This document shows positions 52,812-64,000 of a DNA stretch of 64,000 nucleotides, in pieces (position 1 is the stretch's first letter; each line of letters starts with the position of its first letter). The stretch lies in assembly GCA_949825025.1 (NCBI GenBank), contig OX463779.1, positions 24,720,816-24,784,815 on the forward strand, read 5' to 3'. The stretch comes from Siphlonurus alternatus (Eukaryota; Arthropoda; Insecta; Ephemeroptera; Siphlonuridae). The notes under the pieces are model-generated. The model was not told where the DNA came from. It worked only from the letters and a program-made list of their open reading frames with translations, and did not search any database. Position numbers and translations under genes: made by a program.

Positions 52812-54607
52812 CACTGAAAAAACACTTGACAGTTTTCCTGCTAAATTTAGCTGTTTTACGCGGTTGTATTTGTACCCATAATAAAAATTGGTTAAAATCA
52901 ACAGAGTTGCTATTTTAGATTTCTACAACCTCAGAACTGTTGAATTTTAGGCGTTAGATGTGTAGAATTCAGTGTAGCAGTGTATGAATGTTAAAAACGA
53001 CAGAGTTTGCGATGTAAGATTTATAGGTTCTATCTTTTTAATTTTAACATTTCTACTCTTTTAATTTCTACAGTTTATTCCTTGATTCTACTAACGTATC
53101 TACTTCCTTATATTCTACAACTTTACTCTGTTAAATATACAATGTTCTAGAAGCTGGTAATAGATGATGCAATTTATCTATTTATTGCATACAGTTTTTC
53201 TTTGTACAAGAAAACGTAAGTTCCATTTCGTACAAGTGAACTTAAAGTTTTCTTGTAAAAAAAAACTGTATGCATTAAATAGATCAATTGCATCAACATG
53301 TAATACACCATCTTCTATATTATCAAAACATTCCATAAAAAATATTACAAGTTTCATAAGCAATGACAATATTATAATTAAATAATGATTAGGGAGCAAA
53401 CAAATCCTGAATAAAGATTTAAAGTGGTTATAAGGGTTCAATTAAAAAAAATAGTGATTTATTTATATAGTAAATATTTAATTAAAAAATCCAAACATTA
53501 CATTATACAATATTAGATGGCTTTATTTGTATTATACATTAAAAACGTTATAAATTTTGTGAATGAGGTGAAGATGGAAATTTGTCACATTTGAACTCTA
53601 TTGTTACACTATTATACTCAACAACTGACGTAAAGGAGCATCATCTTGAGGGTCAATTCTGGGTTTCCTTTCCATCTTGGTAGTTTGAATGGTCGTTTGT
53701 CGTTCGGGGAAGTGGTGGTGGCACACGGGCGGTTGTAATCTGGACTGCATTCGCGAGACGGCGTTCAGTCTTGAGTCTGATGCATAATCCCCACATGGAC
53801 GTCAACTAGAAATGCACAGGTCTTGCATTAGTATTATTGCAAATTTATTGCAAGTAAACCTTCAACTTACCAAAAAATTTGCACGTGTAGCGTTATGGCC
53901 CTCATCGCTCCTCAACGGTTCAAATATCGTCGGCCATGTGAAAATGCCTCGAAAATACCCCGGCACGCAGTACGTATTGCTGGCCGCCCGTGTCTTAAAA
54001 TATTAACACAATTATTAAAACAATGAATGGCATAACATTATAGGAAGTAAAATATTAATTAAACTTACCATTGATGATCCAGAATACATTTCACAGAGAG
54101 CACAACAAGAACTGAACTGACGCCTGCAGATTGAAACAGGAAATGACAAAACGTGTCTGCCGCGCAGAAATAACGGTCATTTTATAACGTGGTAAAAAGT
54201 TTAATTTTTGCAGAGTAGATGTGTTAAAATTAGTGTAACCGTTGAAACTTCAAAATGTTACAAAGTTTCTAACGTTGAATGTATGCTTACACATTGCCGA
54301 ACTGTTACTCTGCTTTTTACATATTCTAACATTTAATTTCCAACAATTTCACACGGTTGAAAGTTACACCGTAAAACGTTATTTCATTTTTAACAGAGTA
54401 AAATGTAACTTTTACGTATTGAAATGTTAAATCTTACAATGCAACTGCGTACATTGATATTTAACAGGGTAGAGACTGTTGATTTTGACAGTCCTCGCAT
54501 AACAGTGTTTGGAACTGTTGAATTTAACACAGAACTAGTTTATATTTAACAGGAATACTGTAGAATTTGTACCAACAGTTCAAACACTGTCAACTGTTTT
54601 TTCCGTG
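52812..54607. mobile_element. 1.8-kb non-autonomous DNA transposon with CACTG/CACGG ends
   Basis: The left end CACTGAAAAAACACTTGACAG is mirrored by the complement of the right end, CACGGAAAAAACAGTTGACAG. TT flanks both sides; if the element is taken one base shorter at each end, GTTC flanks both sides as a 4-bp duplication. Both subterminal zones (52840-53120 and 54190-54590) consist of many variants of CTGTTGAATTT / AACAGAGT-type words in opposite orientation. A nested hairpin lies at 53166-53294. A G+C-richer core at 53640-54000 has one short open frame (64 codons at 53812) that I do not recognise. The terminal CACTG and subterminal-repeat design resemble the 31841-36432 element. Confidence 0.7.
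53166..53294. repeat. ~130-bp hairpin nested in the 1.8-kb transposon
   Basis: The left arm begins GATGCAATTTATCTATTTAT and the right arm ends AATAGATCAATTGCATC. The pairing continues through GCATACAGTTTTTC and TACAAGAAAAC to within about 14 nt of the centre. This is either a small element inserted into the larger one or part of its own inverted-repeat structure. Confidence 0.8.
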
Positions 54608-56656
54608 TTCCCTTGAAGTACGTGGCTCTCTTGCGTCAGTTAATATATTCTTTCTCGATTGTGGCTTCAATGATATTGAGTTAGTCCTTGAAGCCTGCTG
54701 CATGATGTGGTTAGTTAAAGGATACGGTTTCTATCGGTTTAATTTCCGTACGTCATTTCCATATTGATTTTAGTTAAATTACTAAATAATTATTATATAG
54801 AAATTTCAGTACTTCGCGCTGACAATTTAATTATAACATGATGACATAACTAATAATATGGTAATTGTATCACTGCATTGTATTGCGTTGAAATTATTAT
54901 GTATATTTTTGTATATTGTATTATGTGATAACAATCTCATTGTACGTGAGCTTAAGAGCAAGAAGTTACTTGAAATCTCATATTGTTTTACGCCAGCTCA
55001 CGCAAATTTCGCGTGAGATTGCAGGCAGCTGCTGTTGCTGAATGCATATCTTGGCAAAGCACGCACGTCTCACGATCTAAATGTGGTTTCTGACTCATCA
55101 GCCCCCAATTCTATAGAATGAGGGATGGAAAGAGGAATTACTTTAAAGAAAATCTCCATCAGTCTTCCAGTATACTCTAGTCTTGTGAAGTGCGTGGAGT
55201 ATATTCAGCTATAAGATTTGAATTGAGTTCTAGTTGACTGCCTCCTAAATTATCCACACGCCTGCATACCTATATATTACCTTAAGGCTTTTGAACAATA
55301 TGGGCGGCCAAAATTACTGCTTTACGTCGTATTTATGGGCGTGATCAGATAGATCAATCAATCTCTCTATATAAACCTGTGATTACCATCTTCCTTAATC
55401 GTATAGTATATCATCTTTTGAATGTCTTATCTAATATTCATGCAAACTCTATTCAATTCTAAATTCTATTGGATCGTTTGAATCTTTAAACTATATGTTG
55501 TACTAAATTTTCTCCAGTGTAATTAATTTGTTGAGTATATTGTCACTCTAACTATAAAGCTCGTTAATCATATATAGTAATTGATGTCACCATTTAATCT
55601 AGTTTACTCTATATAGCTAGACTAATACACAGTTAATTTGCTCTCAACGCAGCATGAGATCTCAGAGAGATACACATGCGAAACTTTTTCTTGTGTTGAT
55701 CCGGGTGTCTCTGCAGCATCCTCCTCTAAGGATCTGATCACGTGACTATATATAGCTGCTTAGTCTCACACCGACCGCGAGAGGAGCCCGTGCAGAGTGC
55801 TCCACCGGGACACGAACTCCAGTCTGCAGCATCCTTCTGGACCAACAGTTGCGCATCGTCTGTGCCAGTGGCAGGTTCTCGCTCCGTCGGGAATCGAATT
55901 TAGCTCTCTGCAGCTGAGACACACCTCTAAACGTGGAATTTTACTGACGTTTTATTGTTTGTGCTATATGGCAAGAAACAAAGTGCATTTTTTTTATGTC
56001 GGACATAACAACGTTGTGGCAGTTTTGAACTCAACAATGATTTTTTTTTTTTGTGTATGATATACTAATAATTAATTACACAATTTAATTTAACGTATAT
56101 AAAGTTATAGACATACTTGTCAAGAATATAATGAAGTTACAAGAAAGAATAAAGCAAAAAAATATATAATATAAAGTAACCACTTCTATAATATGAACTT
56201 GTTTATAATTTATAATATATATAATGTTTGCTACTGGTATTTAAAAAAAAAAAGTTGAATTACTTTAAAGAAAAAGTTACAAGTGATTACTTTGGTTTGC
56301 TAGTTTTATATATAGTTGTAGTAGTATGACGAGGATTGGTTGCTGCTGGCTTCAAGTTTATATACCGTCAAGTACATAAGAGTGTATCCCGTTATTATAG
56401 AACCTGCCCAACTGGTCTTAACGCCTACTCTATCTTCTATCCTCCTTGGTACCTCTCCGTTTACTTACTTCTCTAAGCAGAGAGTCTGCAGTTACGTGCT
56501 GGAGCTTGGTCCGTGCATACACTTTTATTATATAGTGACATGACATGTGACATTATATCAGTTGTGTTGTGATATTAACCACGCGGCGTGAAAAAATACA
56601 AAGCGATAGCCGCCGGCCGCTTCCTGACTTTTGTCGTCACGTCATATCCTTCTATA

Positions 56657-56930
56657 ATGAAGTTCCACCCTGCTCGTCGCCGGTCCTCACTACCCATAAC
56701 TCCAGTACTAGTAGTGCCTGTACCAGAGCCGGCATCTAAAGTGGGCAGGAGGCGTAAACAATCAGGTGCCAACATGGAGAGGGGTAGTTACAACATTGGG
56801 GGGGCGGCTACACATCATGATAAGGAGTGTTGTGATATTAATGAACAAGATCAACAGACTTGGGGTCATAGGGTATCATCGGTACTCTCTCGACCAGCGT
56901 TAGTCATCTATGCTGCATGGTGCAAAATCT
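56657..56930 (+). CDS. Candidate exon of uncertain status in intron 3
   Basis: An open frame in G+C-richer DNA starts MKFHPARRRSSLPITPVLV and continues PVPEPASKVGRRRKQSGANM. It stays open to a possible donor, ATCTGG|GTATGA, in phase 0, which would join exon 4 in frame. An alternative donor is TCAG|GTGCCA near 56764. The N-terminal 36 residues look protein-like (Pro/Arg/Ser-rich, basic), and an alternative first exon is conceivable. Codons are not G/C-ending as in the recognised exons, no acceptor in the right phase was found upstream, and no CRACD motif is present. Confidence 0.2.
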
Positions 56931-58615
56931 GGGTATGATGATTGTTTATAATAATAATATATATTAATAATAATATAGCATTTTTGTTCGCTTTTAATTT
57001 TAAATATTAAATGATAGCAGTTTATAATGTTTAACAGTGTATACTCATAAGGTTGTTATATCTGAATGTGTGAGTTGTCTGTTGTAGCGATGTGTCGAAA
57101 TTCAGACCAGAAAAAGTTATTTTAAAAATCTTCATTTCTAACACTGCTCATCTGATACTGTATAGTAAAGCAATTTACACAATTTTATTATTTGTGGAAT
57201 ACTCTCTCCGTTTGTCACATAATATATAATAGTAGAGGGGAAATTTAAAGTGTACCGCTTCGTAAATAGATAAAATTATTATATACTTTCGTTTAAAATC
57301 TGACTTTTCTTTCCCCTTCATACATATTGACATCATGTGGTATTATTATATATAATTCTATGCGTTGGAACGAGATTTTGCTCTCAATTTCCTTATCGCT
57401 TAAACATTTACTTGGTCGATCAAGTGCAGGAAGTGTACACTGGCAGGGTTTATATGAAGCATAACAATTAAAATACTAGGGAAGTTTGAAACAAGTTATT
57501 ATTTTATACAATTTTTCCTTCTTTCTCGTCATGAATGAAGTTTACTTTAATTAACCTCCCTATAAGATAACTAAAAATTAAAATATCTAAACATTTGTTT
57601 TGCAAATGTCAGATTGATTATATGCCTTGTTAAAAGTTAAAAGTATTTTTAAAAATCTCATGTTGAATTAAATTAAATTGTATTAAAATTATATCTGGCA
57701 TATAGTCAGTTCTCCGGGTATTATTATTATTTTTTTTTCTCTCTCTTAAAATTAGACTGACATTCAAATCTGATGACAAGATGTTTACTGGGTGAGATGT
57801 TTGCTGCATCAAGGTGTTTTGTGTGGAGTTTTTCTTGTCGAGAGGTTGGTGCCATGGCAGCAGACCCTACATGTCAGTAAAGTGAAGGGCCCTTGTGCTT
57901 GTCATTACTAGTCGCCACTTGCTCATGCCTTTTAAAGCACTGAGTTACTACTTGTCGGTCCACTTTAGTTTATGTAATTACGCTAGTTGGCTATCCATCT
58001 TTAATACTGTTATTATAAACATTTAGGGTGCGGTGCATACTGGCGATAGGTCATTCTCATTGTTTCCGTTGTAATTTCCCTCTTACATGACGATATTTCT
58101 ACATCAAATTTTCTGACAGGTTTATACAATCTCGTCAGGCTAACTCGTCTAAATAAATGATAAAGCTTTTGTCAACGTCAAATAATTATTATATTAAATT
58201 TTAATTAAATTGATAATGAAAAAATATTAATGTGTTTAAAATTTCAATTATTTATTATTCTCTCTTTAACCGTCTTTACAGCTTTGCACCTATGCTAGAT
58301 TTATTTAAATCATATGCTGAATGTGCATGTCAGCATTCACATGATGCTTTGCAAACCTTTAATTTAAATTATATATATAATAATTATATTATAATATACA
58401 GTATAATATAACATGTTGTGCAAAATTATGAATTATCGATTTAAAATATACTCAATGAATAAAACGAAAGAACTCAAAGAAAAACGTTTAATTTTTAAAT
58501 ATATAACTACATAAAAAAAATTGATTTTCCCTGTACGGAGATGATGATGGTCATGCAACCTTGGCCTCTCCGCGAGTTGCTTGACCGAGCAAGAGCGCAG
58601 CCACCTCTATATATC

Positions 58616-58618
<3 letters not shown>

Positions 58619-58688
<70 letters not shown>
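58619..58688. repeat. (CT)n microsatellite
   Basis: TC dinucleotide repeat of about 70 bp, followed by imperfect CT-rich sequence to about 58708. Confidence 0.97.
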
Positions 58689-58694
<6 letters not shown>

Positions 58695-58911
58695 CCTCTC
58701 TCTCTCTACTGTCTCTCCCAAATACGCCCAGCTGTCACAACTCGCTCGCAGCAATAATCGTTCGCCCCCGCACCACTGCCAAATACAATATAATAAAGAT
58801 ATTTGAGAATGTAAACAATCAAATCACATAAATTTAAATTCAAAGCTGCAGTAAAATGAAGTTGTAAAATTTAAAAACATCAGTGATTTTTTTTTTTTTT
58901 TAGTTCAATAT

Positions 58912-59042
<131 letters not shown>

Positions 59043-59284
59043 GAAACATAAAAAACTACTAAAAGTGTAAAAGTGTTAGGTAAATAAAATTATATAAATA
59101 GATTTATATAAGAATAATATTTTTCTAACTATAAAATGCAGACAACAATATATTTACATATTATAAAGCAGACGTTACTATAAGATCTTTGTTTGTGTGA
59201 CTCATTCAAACTACCCCCACGCTCTGGCCTTTCCGTACGCCCCTGCAGCTGAACTCCGTTGTTTTCTCCGTGCACGATATTGAA

Positions 59285-59545
59285 TTGTTGCTGTTGTGAT
59301 GACGTCACGTGGGGGACGGCTGGTTGTTGAAATCTCAGTGGAATATTAGATGAGAGCAGTAGTTCCTCTTCAACTTGGCGCCTGTAGCTCTGCTAGCGGC
59401 TGTGGTGACGTCATCGTGCAGGGTGGTGTGCCAAGTAACCACCCTGCAGTACAGACTATCAAAGCTCAGCAGCAAGCATGGCCTATATGAAAATTACATG
59501 CGGCGAGCGTGTCTTCCGCAGCTGTTGCTGACGTCATTACGTTCC
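59285..59545. promoter_or_regulatory. G+C island with three CRE octamers and a hairpin
   Basis: TGACGTCA occurs at 59300-59307, 59406-59413 and 59529-59536. The first is followed by CGTGGGGG, and GGCGCCTG lies at about 59378. Right after the second site TGCAGGGTGGT (59417-59427) pairs perfectly with ACCACCCTGCA (59438-59448) across 10 nt. Such a density of palindromic sites suggests a bZIP-bound enhancer or an internal promoter 1.7 kb upstream of exon 4. The 101-codon frame across it uses mixed codons and is probably not coding. Confidence 0.4.
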
Positions 59546-59756
59546 AATACTCGTTCTGCAGGGGTGGGTGGTGATATACAATCATATAAAGCAGGTGTTT
59601 TGATGCTCACATTTAAGATGTCATTGTTCCTCATATTTGGAGATTTTTGCTCTTTCAAGTTTACGTATAACTTAACATGAATGTAATAAAATATGTAAAG
59701 TTTTAAGTTACGTCTCAGACATTCAGGTGGCTTTATAATTTACATAACATTAAACT

Positions 59757-59760
<4 letters not shown>

Positions 59761-59788
<28 letters not shown>
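59761..59788. repeat. Poly(A) run, 28 nt
   Basis: 28 consecutive A residues; no retroposed body is recognisable upstream. Confidence 0.95.
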
Positions 59789-60377
59789 TAGCAGACATTT
59801 AGTTAGTATATAAGAGCAAATAATTTTTTTTGTAAAATAAAAGTTTTTTATAATAAATTTTAAATTAAATTTACATTTCTTTTTCCTTCAAGTCTGCAGT
59901 AGCTAAAATTCTGTAACTAATGATTCTAATGAAAGATGAAGGCATGTTTCATCTCGCCTTTTAATTTTTACGCAGATAAAAAATTTTTAAGTCCTCCATG
60001 TCAACAATTATTATTAAATACAATTATTAAATATTAATTGCATGAATGGGGAAAACACGAAGATTAGCAAGAGGGGACAAATTTTATGACTGAGGCGAGT
60101 TGACCCCCAGCTCGTGATGATACAGTGGAGAACGTGTAGGGTTTATTTAATTTAAATCTTAGTCAATGAAGACAATTGTAATACGCCATCAGATCATTCA
60201 GACGACGGTATTTGAAATTATCAATGTTAACTTTTTACTGTGCTTTTTCCGCCATCGGAATGCGCATACTATAAATCAAATTATAAGTGTTCGGAAGAAA
60301 AGAATATTCTCGGTCGGGAATGGGGCACTAACAAAAAGAAAAAGTTTCTAGTTTTTGTCAACATTTCAAAAGGCACG

Positions 60378-60757
60378 AGAATTTCATGAAGAACGAGCCC
60401 TATTACAGCATTCTACGACAATTTCCTGATTTTATATGAATTTTTAAAACCTCTCAAAAATGACGTCACAACATTGAATCTTAAATCATTAAATGGAAAA
60501 ATAGATAAGTTAACATTGCCAAGTCCCATACTTAAAATTGAAGTGTAACCAAAACTTCATTTGCAAAAGGTTTTTAGGTGCTAAAATCACGATAATGAAG
60601 GCTTCAAATTCCTACCTCAATAACTTTTCATTTTAGCAATGCATTTTCCCATTTAAGAAGCACTGTTGTGACGTCATCAAAAAAAGCTTTAAAAATTCAT
60701 ATAAAATCAGCAAATTGTCGTAGAATGCTCTAATAGGGCTCGTTCTTCATAGAATTC
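60378..60757. repeat. ~380-bp fold-back (MITE-like) with CRE octamers in both arms
   Basis: The left arm includes ATGAAGAACGAGCCCTATTA and GCATTCTACGACAATTT. The right arm is their complement up to TCGTTCTTCATAGAATTC. The arms match well for about 70 bp, then more loosely out to a CRE octamer in each (60461-60468 and 60669-60676). The centre of about 190 bp is unique. No coding capacity. It lies 450 bp upstream of exon 4. Confidence 0.85.
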
Positions 60758-60794
60758 ACAGTACTTTTTACTAGTATTGCTAATTCAAATACAG

Positions 60795-60866
60795 GTCAGT
60801 ACCCCATTGAACCCGATACCTCTGGATGTCGTGTCCAACGCTCTAAAACTCTAAGCTACGCGTACT
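60795..60866 (-). other. tRNA-like module, probable SINE head or tRNA relic
   Basis: On the minus strand TAGCTTAGAGT (60848-60858) fits the A-box consensus at 10 of 11 positions, and GGGTTCAATGGGG (60802-60814) resembles a B box. Between them TTGGA-CACGACA-TCCAG (60822-60838) makes a 5-bp anticodon-like stem with a 7-nt loop. The T stem and acceptor do not pair, and the base before the would-be anticodon is A instead of U. A working tRNA is therefore unlikely. Confidence 0.4.
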
Positions 60867-61211
60867 AGAGAACATAATTAACTTCTCCGCTTTTATTTGC
60901 ATTTCTTATATATATTAAATGCTATTATGCTATTATTAAGCTGATATTAAAAAAAAAGGGAAAATTGGAAAATCACAATTAATTAGAAAAACACATGCAG
61001 TGACGAAAACATTGATGCAAAGTTGGTTTATATTATATATTTATGTTCTCTTATTATTATTATTATTTTTTTTTCAGTTATTTGCAATATTAATATTATA
61101 ATGATTTTAAGTGCGTAATATAGATGCATCTTGTCTTCTGAACCACATGTGCACTAATGTGCATGGTTGGAAATTTGAAACGATGATTAATGACGTCACT
61201 GGTGCTCACAG

Positions 61212-61370
61212 GCGGAGTTGTTCGAGGCGGTACGGCGACGGCGTGGGCGCGGCAGGGGACGTGGTGGTGAGGCGAGCGAGGATGATGACGAGGACCTGGG
61301 GTTGCCCAGCTCGCCCTACGGTGGCTCGCCAACCACCGCAGACGTGCTCATGGAGCGCTCCGGCATCAAG
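61212..61370 (+). CDS. CRACD/KIAA1211-like protein, exon 4 (acidic SEDDDEDLGLPSSP segment)
   Basis: Acceptor GGTGCTCACAG, donor ATCAAG|GTATGT. The exon is exactly 53 codons, phase 0 at both ends, so skipping it would keep the frame. It encodes AELFEAVRRRRGRGRGRGG, then EASEDDDEDLGLPSSPYGGS and TTADVLMERSGIK. A Ser/Asp/Glu cluster followed by Leu-Pro-x-Ser-Pro after the SHDSVF motif parallels the vertebrate CRACD order as I recall it. The Arg/Gly run is unusual and could bind RNA or acidic partners, or simply be a linker. Codons are strongly G/C-ending. The reverse strand is also open here but has no matching splice sites. Confidence 0.72.
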
Positions 61371-64000
61371 GTATGTGACCTTTGACCTGTGTACTAGATG
61401 AATAGTCAACCTCATCAGCTTGACACAATAAATTGTACGGTCTCAAAACAATTTAAAAATACCCTAAAGATGAATAACTTAAGTCGACCCCCTGAGTTCC
61501 CTACTGTCATTGTCTCCATGTACTCCTTATAAATAGAGTTTAATAGATAGCATTAATTATTTATGCAGTCAGACAGCCCGGACAATGACCGATATTTCTA
61601 TTTTTCATAAACATGTCTCGGTCTATAATATTATATTTGCATGTTATAATGGAAAAACAATTTTAAATGTTAGGGAAACAAATTACTTGTATACGATATT
61701 CTTTACGACTTCACTACAACCAATTCTCTTTTAATTTTTTTTCCTCTCGTTTTTTATTCTTCGTGTCTCGTTGTAATCCTATTTTCTCCTTGTCTGAGTG
61801 CTATTTTTCTGTACCTCGTTACGCACTGGCGCGTCCATGAGAGCGTGATCATCGGGTTCATAAAATTCCCGTGATGTGGCAGCAGTTGTATCATTTTTAT
61901 CTGGTTATTTTTTTTTTATTTTTATTGTTTGATACAAAACTATAAAGAAACATCGCAAGGCTCAAGGGGAATTTAAAATGAATTGCATGTCAGTCACGAT
62001 AATATACTCTGAAGTCTCAGATATTATAAGTTTCACAAGAAAGAAATATCTATCTTCTAGTCTAAATGTGTCTAATACGTATTATATATTCTTCTTGAGA
62101 AGTAATTTTGATAAGCGGGAATGTGAGTGAGCACCATCAACCTTTGCGTTCTCCATATAGCTTACTATGAGATAAGCGCGTTAATTACGTGCCATCATGC
62201 CATACTTAGATGTAATAGTGCTCCCCTTGTAATTGTACTGAAGCTTAGGAACGTGAAATTAATCAGTCGAGGAGAATTTAATGATGGTTCATTTAAAATA
62301 TACTTATATAACGCACTCTGTCTATAATATATAAGCGGTTTCAGAGCATGCTTTTTATAAAATTTTAGATGTTGCAGGAAAAAAGAAAGAAAATGGAAAT
62401 TTCAATGTTATTATAAAGAAAAAAGTAAATTTTCTTTTACCATTGGTTACTCGTCGTTATTCACGTCAGCAAGCGTGTTATCAGAAGACCATAATGATAT
62501 GCAGAGAGTTGAGTCATGCAGTGGTGCGTTGCAGTTTCGGTGTTATCAGCCGCGATATATCTCCCCCATATTGTCTAGTACAAGTCATTTAGTACGGTAC
62601 TCGTTCAATCATCGACCCTGCATGAGCACCACCCCCGTCAGGAAGTCACGTGACCTCGACATGTGACCCCTGCTGGCTCATAACATAACATGGCATTTCC
62701 CCCATGCAGCTCGTGAGGCCGCGCAATAACCGAGTAATGATCCAGCCTATTGGAAATAATTGTCTATGGTTTAGTTCAAAGACACATGCTTTGTTTATTT
62801 TGTAATCTTTGTTAAAATAATTTTTTTTATGTTATCGTTTATTTAATAGCCAAGTGCCGTTATGAAAATATTATTTAAAAATTTATAGTTACAAGGTAAC
62901 ATATAAAAGTTAAAATTCGTAAGTGTTTTGTAGAATAAATTTTAATGTACGAGATAATTTAAAATACATTTTCATAAAAAAATGATTTAATTAAGAATTT
63001 TCTGTACATTGTATACTCTTCATACCTTTGAAATAAAGTAAGCTTTCATATATTATATATTAAATTATGTTTTGGAAGTCATTTGTATGCTAAAAAGCAC
63101 TCAGCTAAAATTTATTTTCTATATTATAAAATTATGTGGTTTTGAAACGAGAGCAACAGCTAAAAGCCAAGCTTCTGAATTTTTTTTAAGCTATTGGTCT
63201 GATGATGGTCCGGAACGCCTCAAGCGAAAGAGGATCTGTGCGCATGGTCCAGCTTTCTGGATGCTGCGGCTGGGAGAAGATGATAGAGACATGCACCTGC
63301 GGCCGTGTGACGTCACGTCCAGTACCCTGGCAGACATAATAATAACCAGGCATAACAAGCGTGAAAGTAAATGAGGCTACAATGTGCCACTTGCGACCTG
63401 ATAAAAAAAATCTTATATTATAAATGTTTTTTGGTAGTGACAGTGGATATATATCCTTTTACTATAACAACCAATTTACTACAACCACATTTTATTATAC
63501 TTGATGCAACACCAGTGAAATATTTGAAGGATTTATATTAAATTGTTTTTCGTGGTATTTAATTTAATTATTGTATACTATTTCTTTTAATCGGTTTGCT
63601 TAATAAATTGTTTATAGTGAAATTGTGCCTAGTTACTAAAATACAAATTTTTCCGCCGTATAGAAAAAAAACAGTTCAAACCCAACATGATCTTATAAAC
63701 GCAGATTGTTTAGAAGCGGGTCTGAAATACTTGAACCAGAAAGCCAAAAGAGTATAAGAGCTTGAAATTGTATTGGCGTCATTAAATAACTATGTGCTTT
63801 ATAACCCATGACTGAAATGCAAATTAAAAAATGTCTAAATTTCATGAGACTATATCATCAGCTTTAGCAATTTATACAGTATATTTTCTTGGCCGAGGTC
63901 GCTTGATTGCGTCACTTGCTTTTCCTTTATAAAAATTTTACGGTTGTTTCGTATATACTATAAAAGGCTAACAAATAATATATTGAATTCGTTAAGACCT
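61371..64000 (+). other. Start of intron 4, to the window edge
   Basis: Begins GTATGT. It is mostly A+T-rich. A G+C-rich patch at 62560-62720 contains CACGTGACC. Another at 63190-63350 has an acceptor-like TTTTTTTTAAG in front (about 63190) and a CRE octamer (63308-63315). Two frames are open over that patch, but neither shows a family motif or a good donor, so I do not call an exon. The rest of the gene must lie beyond 64000. Confidence 0.5.

Noticed and set aside
55797..55960. Minus-strand ATTCGATTCCC as a tRNA or SINE B box
   Set aside because: No A box lies at tRNA spacing and no cloverleaf can be drawn; kept only as a remark in the intron 3 entry.
58541..58831. Ser-Leu and Arg-Glu repeat frames
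   Set aside because: Both frames are translations of the (CT)n array read on opposite strands.
63190..63360. Possible exon 5 after an acceptor-like TTTTTTTTAAG
   Set aside because: Two frames are equally open, no consensus donor follows, and no family motif is seen; it may be another CRE-bearing island.

Overview
The window looks like arthropod nuclear DNA. It is strongly A+T-rich, carries long (AT)n, (CT)n and (GA)n microsatellites and poly(A)/poly(T) runs, and holds short G+C-rich coding exons bounded by GT...AG signals in kilobase-sized introns. I see no operons, no rRNA and no CRISPR array, so it is not prokaryotic. Which arthropod group it comes from (for example crustacean or hemimetabolous insect) cannot be decided from this sequence.

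The only protein-coding gene I can support lies on the + strand in the right quarter. Four exons with compatible phases (47400-47547, 49875-50127, 51565-51799, 61212-61370) encode, in order, a Gly/Gln/Ser-rich N-terminus, a basic-aromatic Lys/Arg cluster, a Ser-rich 'SRSASELL' segment, an 'SVSHDSVF' motif, and an acidic 'SEDDDEDLGLPSSP' segment after an Arg/Gly run. That order matches my recollection of the N-terminal region of the CRACD (KIAA1211) family of actin-capping regulators (DUF4592). The gene runs off the right edge. Upstream exons may lie to the left; a promoter-like G+C-rich block with a TATA-like box sits about 1.1 kb before the first recognised exon. One weak candidate exon (about 56657-56930) lies in the long third intron.

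The left 47 kb and the introns are non-coding as far as I can see. They are an A+T-rich matrix with dozens of 100-300 bp G+C-rich islands. Insertions are recognisable from structure: a ~300 bp MITE with a 6-bp target duplication (18769-19077); a 4.6 kb element with CACTGACAG ends (31841-36432) that contains a ~2 kb fold-back with tRNA-like modules in both arms, plus a second fold-back; a related 1.8 kb element with CACTG/CACGG ends (52812-54607) in the third intron; and fold-backs at 46931-47052, 47608-47716 and 60378-60757.

The most unexpected signal is the palindromic cAMP-response octamer TGACGTCA. I count 22 intact copies by eye, where well under a few would be expected. Several sit in fold-back arms, three lie within 240 bp at 59300-59536, and one belongs to a 19-nt word that abuts the acceptor of the fourth exon and recurs exactly 24 kb upstream.
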